NCBI RefSeq assembly: GCF_023898315.1
Contig: NC_064618.1
Location: 181,651,548 to 181,715,547 of the forward strand
Direction of reading: 5' to 3'
From: Schistocerca nitens
Taxonomy: Eukaryota; Arthropoda; Insecta; Orthoptera; Acrididae
DNA: 64,000 bases
The position numbers and the translations under genes were made by a program. Every line of letters begins with the position of its first letter. Within the stretch, counting starts at the first letter, position 1. Of this stretch, positions 60,269 to 64,000 are shown one piece after another. Under the pieces are notes generated by a model. It was not told where the DNA came from and ran no database searches. It saw only the letters and a list, made by a program, of their open reading frames with translations.

Positions 60269-61382
60269 CAAATCCTTGTATGAATTACTGAAAAAGGGAG
60301 TTCCTTACAAGTGGGAGCTCAAAAGGAAGAAGCCTTCCAACAACTAAAAGAGAAAGTTATCAGCCTGCCAATACTACAATATCCCAACTTTGAACAACAG
60401 TGCATAGTGACCATGGATGGTGGCCAGTATGCCATTGGTTTGAATGGTGGCCAAGGAAATGCTGGTGGCCTTTATCTCCCACTTTCAACAGAACAGAACA
60501 AAATTACAGCACAGTGGAGCAGGAAATACCTGTCATAATGTGGGCGTGAAGTACTTCAGAGCTTACCTGTACAGCAGACACTTAAAGATACTGGCAGATC
60601 ACAAGCCACTCACATGGTTATGCAATATTTCGGATTTGTCTTCTCGTCCAATGAAATTAAAATTAGAGGAATATGAGTAGCAGATTTTATACAAGGAAGG
60701 CAAACAGAATCAGGCAGAAGATGCATTATCACGCTTATGAAGGCATGTGAGGTAACGTCATCCAACAACTAGCGCAACAGGAACCGCAGTGTGTGCTGAA
60801 GATTACGGAGTAGACACAAGCAGTAACCAAGGGTGCTCGAGATGAACCACAGATAACACTAAGGGACAACAAGGACCTCCTAATGCCAGAAGAGCCATTG
60901 GGAAGTCCATCGAAGGAAATGGACAATGTCAAATTAAACAACAAAGAGAAGTTAGCAATTCTGAAGCCACAGCATTCCTCCGATTGGAGGACATCAGGGT
61001 GTGGGTAGAACATATGGGAGAGTAAAACAATTTTGTAGCTGGCTGAAGATGAAGACAGACAGAGAAGTTTATCTGTGTGAAAGTTGTCAGAAAAATAAGA
61101 TTACCTGAACTAAAACCGGGCAACACACACCCCAGAGAGCTAACATAACACAGAGCTCACACACACCCCAGAATTTATATTCGAGAGTATAATGTCAGTC
61201 TCTTATCACAAATCCACTCAGGTAACAAATACATTTTGACTTTGCAAGATTCGCTGACGAAATTTGCAGTGGCAGAACCGCTAGACAGGCATGAAATGGA
61301 TAACACTGTACGGAAGTTGGTAGAGAACATTATACTGAAATTTGGTTTATTTATGTCACTGCTAAGCGATGGGAGTAGTAAA

Positions 61383-61427
<45 letters not shown>

Positions 61428-61760
61428 TGAAACATGTGCAGACTATTAAGGACTGAGAAGTTACAGACTATTGAGGATTGAGAAGCTGGAAACTGCCAGT
61501 TACCATCCTTTTTTTTAAAAAAAAAAAAGGCGCACTGGAGCAAACTTGCAGAATGTTAAAGGAAATGCTGCACCGTAACGTAAATTGAGAACAAACAGAT
61601 TGGGACAGGTGGGTGCTTTTTGCAATCTTCATAAACACAACAACCCCCAATAGCACAAGAAGGTATACACAGTTCAGGTTATTCTTTGGCAAAAAATGCA
61701 ACCTGCTGGGACTTCTGCAAAGAAAGCCTGAAACGGTTATTTATAACTAACATGGTTATG
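60269..61760 (+). pseudogene. Errantivirus-type RNase H and integrase remnants
   Basis: After the insertion the polyprotein continues with SLYELLKKGVPYKW, then an RNase H region (VTMDGGQYAIGLNGG in place of the usual DASxxxxG, and LADHKPLTWLC). Integrase-like blocks follow at 61230-61380 (LQDSLTKFAVAEPL, LVENIILKFGLFMSLLSD with the second catalytic Asp) and are broken by a (GT)n run. Stops throughout. Confidence 0.75.
61385..61423. repeat. (GT)n microsatellite inside integrase remnant
   Basis: A GT run of 39 bases interrupting the integrase coding homology right after SDGSSKFV. Confidence 0.95.
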
Positions 61761-62429
61761 ACACAGAGATACACCAGATGATGAAACTGTTACATCAAGA
61801 GACCAGTGTGAACATGCAGGAGAGCAAGGAAAGGAATAAAATTCACTATAAAAGAATGATGAGAGCATAAGAAGGGGCAGACAGAAGTAATTAGATAGTC
61901 AGTGGAAAGGACCCTGCCACACAGTCGAAGTGGATAGACCCAGTGTAGTAATTAGGATAAAAGGAGAGAAATGTACCAAGGTACATGCAAACAGTCTGAA
62001 AAAATTCTCTTAATTGCAGATGGCAAGAGTACGGGATTGCTAATCAGCAGTACTATGGTAACCAGCACAACCAGACAGACAGACATACATACATACATAC
62101 ACAACAAGAGACATACAATGATTCCAATCTGCACCAGGGATTTATCACGAAAATCAAGGAATGGTTAGTCTGTATAGTATTACTTGCTGTATTATAATTT
62201 ACTTTAATGTGAAGGAATTGCAAGGTAACACTGACAAAACCCACTAACCCAAGAATCAAGCTGTGTTGCACTGCATAGTGAGATTGGATTCATTAAGTTG
62301 GTCACAGTTGACAGCAAGCATGCACAGCAAGACATAACATGGCATGCAGAAAAGATATGTTGGGCTAAAGAACGGATAGGGCAGTTAGCTAGGCATGAAT
62401 CCATTGGACCAAAACGAGGAATTTTGAAT

Positions 62430-63050
62430 TTTAAGGTCCGAGTAAAATTCTGTTTGACACACTAGATGAGGATGATGTGTCATTTTTCAAAACTAAGATC
62501 GATGTTCTGGAGGAGGAACAATGAGAATTATTAAGGCTATAGAGGGAACAAGGGATGATAGTGAAGGCCTCGCTAATGAATTTCAATCAGACGATTAATG
62601 CTGTTATGAAGAATGGAAAGATAATCGCTGACAGTACCTGGAAGTTAAGTAGACATGTCAAAGAGTATGAAAATAGTACGATCAATAAGCTACATTAAGC
62701 ACAGATTCTGGTAAGGGTAACAGAACAGCTGGTGCAGTTGACAGCAATTTTCAATGATATAAACAGAAAGTATGATTTGCTAATCATGGGCACAGTGAAT
62801 ACACAGGAAGGCTTGTTGGTGCCTCACTTAATAAACCCAGTACAGGTGACATGATACTTGCAGTTGTTCAACAATTGTTTGATTGTGGTTGTTTAAAGAT
62901 GATACGAAGGACAAAAGGTTTCCAATTGAATTCACCAAGAACAAGGGATACCAACCACACTGTATTATAGATTTAGATGTCTTCTTTGCCAGTATTATTT
63001 TAAGTTATGTTTTGAATGTACCACTAGTGGACAGCAATGAAAGTACTATA
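62430..63050 (+). pseudogene. Errantivirus-type envelope (baculovirus F-like) remnant
   Basis: Located downstream of integrase as expected for env in errantiviruses. Recognisable blocks: a segment of the type LDEDDVSFFKTKIDVLEEEQ followed by MNFNQTINAVMKNGKIIADS, then SYVLNVPLVDSNE near 63000. This pattern resembles the F-protein-like envelope of insect gypsy elements. It is broken by stops and shifts, lacks recognisable signal peptide and fusion-peptide regions, and cannot be functional. A different repeat begins at about 63050. Confidence 0.6.
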
Positions 63051-63308
63051 GGGGTCATTCCATGTCATGGGGACCAGGGGTCCCCACTCTACCATCTCCA
63101 AATCTAATGAAATTTGGTGTGAAGGTTCTACATGGTCTTTGATGCTTATATACCACACTTCAGTTAAGTATCTTCATTAGTTGAATTTTTTTGGGCTTTT
63201 AAAGGGAGGCAACTCATCTTTGCATCACATACAAAGGTGCAAATGTGCCAAGTTTGCTACACTTTTTTTTAAAGTTGTAGCACACATTTGGTCATTTGCT
63301 TTAATATA
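63050..63308. other. Unclassified repeat resembling the inverted arms near 22974
   Basis: It begins GGGGTCATTCCATGTCATGG and contains TCTAATGAAATTTGGTGTG, reminiscent of GGTCATTCCATTACAAAGGA and CATGAAATTTGGTACATTTG at 22974-23050. It may be the end of a related TIR element cut off by the mariner. Confidence 0.35.
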
Positions 63309-64000
63309 CGAGGGTCACTCCAAAAGAAATGCACACTTTTTTTTAAATACATATTTTATTCTACATGTTTGAAAGTTTTACAGTGTGTAGATACATCCTT
63401 TAGGAACAATATTTTCATTTCTCCACATAATTTCCATCCCTCTCAACTACCTTACACCATCTTGGAACCAACCCCTGTATACCCGCGCGGTAAAATTCTG
63501 GACCAACGTGTTGGAGCCACTGCTTGGCAGCGTGCACAAGGGAGTCATCATCTTCAAACCTTGTTCCATGAAGAGAGTCTTTCAGTTTCCCAAAGAGATG
63601 ATAGTCACATGGAGCCAGGTCAGGACTGTAAGGCGGGTGTTTCAATGTTGTCCATCCAAGTTTTGTGATTGCTTCCATGGTTTTTTGACTGACATGTGGC
63701 CGTGCATTGTCGTGCAACAGCAAAACATCCTGCTTTTGCCGATGTGGTCGAACACGACTCATTCGAGCTTGAAGTTTCTTCAGTGTCGTCACATATGCAT
63801 CAGAATTTATGGTGGTTCCACTTGGCATGATGTCCACAAGCAAGAGTCCTTCGGAATCGAAAAACACTGTAGCCATAACTTTTCCAGCAGAAGGTGTGGT
63901 TTTGAATTTTTTTCTTGGATGAATTTGCATGATGCCACTCCATTGATTGCCTTTTCGCCTCTGGTGAAAAATGATGGAGCCACGTTTCATCGCCTGTCAC
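63309..64000 (-). mobile_element. mariner element, 3' half (right side outside window)
   Basis: The end is CGAGGGTCACTCCAAAAGAA after a TA at 63307-63308, a mariner terminal repeat pattern. The transposase occupies 63415-64000 on the minus strand and continues beyond the window. Confidence 0.85.
63415..64000 (-). pseudogene. mariner transposase (DD34D), one frameshift
   Basis: The minus-strand translation shows MTGDETWLHHFSPEAKRQS (first catalytic Asp), then after a single-base shift near 63910-63920, at a 7-T run, KTTPSAGKVMATVFFDSEG, LLLHDNARPHVSQKTMEAI (second Asp) and PPYSPDLAPCDYHLFGKLKD (third Asp). I count 34 residues between the second and third Asp, the mariner DD34D signature. The C-terminus ends VVERDGNYVEK. 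Apart from the shift it is well preserved. The N-terminal DNA-binding half is off the window. Confidence 0.9.

Larger units (their letters stand above)
57120..63050 (+). mobile_element. Decayed errantivirus-type (gypsy/ERV-like) retrotransposon
   Basis: Plus-strand remnants of protease/RT (57440-58507), RT end and RNase H (60269-60740), integrase (61090-61760) and an envelope-like segment (62430-63050), in the order of insect errantiviruses. A non-autonomous TIR element splits it at 58508-60268, and a GT microsatellite lies in the integrase. No LTR was recognised; 56860-57110 is GC-rich and may hold leader sequence. It has stops throughout and is inactive. Confidence 0.75.

Overview
This window looks like nuclear DNA from an insect with a very large, repeat-rich genome. 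An orthopteran (grasshopper or locust type) is the best guess. That is an inference from the giant introns, the abundance and mixture of transposons (Penelope-like, RTE, Jockey-type and I-type LINEs, hAT, Tc1/mariner, piggyBac-like, Ty3/gypsy) and the tRNA-derived SINEs. I see no bacterial operons, rRNA, functional tRNA gene or CRISPR.

The only host gene I can support is on the minus strand. It is the 3' part of an intracellular phospholipase A1 of the DDHD2/SEC23IP family. Three exons are visible: 56396-56538, 43416-43597 and the terminal exon 21770-22161. Splice sites and phases agree, and the introns are about 12.8 kb and 21.3 kb. The upstream exons, including the lipase core, lie beyond the right edge. 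Homology suggests one extra base in the last exon at 22139-22141, which would shift the frame and truncate the tail.

Region by region: 1-1363 is a Tc1-like element with an intact transposase ORF, inserted in a Ty3/gypsy integrase fragment that resumes at 1364. 2780-4074 is the 3' part of a Penelope-like element (PLE) carrying a SINE. 4075-12720 is a decayed Ty3/gypsy element on the minus strand, split by a 3.9-kb hAT element (6361-10271) with an exact 8-bp target duplication. 12998-13740 is another PLE 3' fragment. 14212-15694 and 16519-18001 are two inverted copies of one 1.48-kb terminal-inverted-repeat element. 19740-20877 is a mariner with about 100-bp inverted ends, just past the 3' end of the DDHD gene.

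Inside the 21-kb intron: a piggyBac-like element with long inverted arms and an intron-containing broken transposase (22974-27366), palindromic PLE-tail repeats, a LINE split by a Tc1 element that is itself split by an I-type LINE (28060-32770), a Jockey-like LINE remnant, and a Penelope complex (33930-42740). That complex consists of an inverted 5'-truncated copy, a partial direct pseudo-LTR interrupted by an RTE LINE, and a longer copy with reverse transcriptase and a GIY-YIG region.

Inside the 12.8-kb intron: a decayed mariner-like element, a 27-bp minisatellite, and a 6.8-kb Jockey-type LINE split by a Hermes-like hAT that itself holds SINEs. Right of the last visible exon is a decayed errantivirus-type (gypsy/ERV) element with pol and envelope remnants, split by a non-autonomous TIR element. 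The window ends in a mariner transposase with one frameshift.

The elements do not form a cooperative system. They make a layered insertion record around one housekeeping lipid-metabolism gene. The features most worth follow-up are the Penelope pseudo-LTR/inverted complex, the long inverted pair at 14-18 kb, the intact Tc1-like transposase and the apparent frameshift in the DDHD terminal exon. All family calls come from reading translated motifs; no database search was run.
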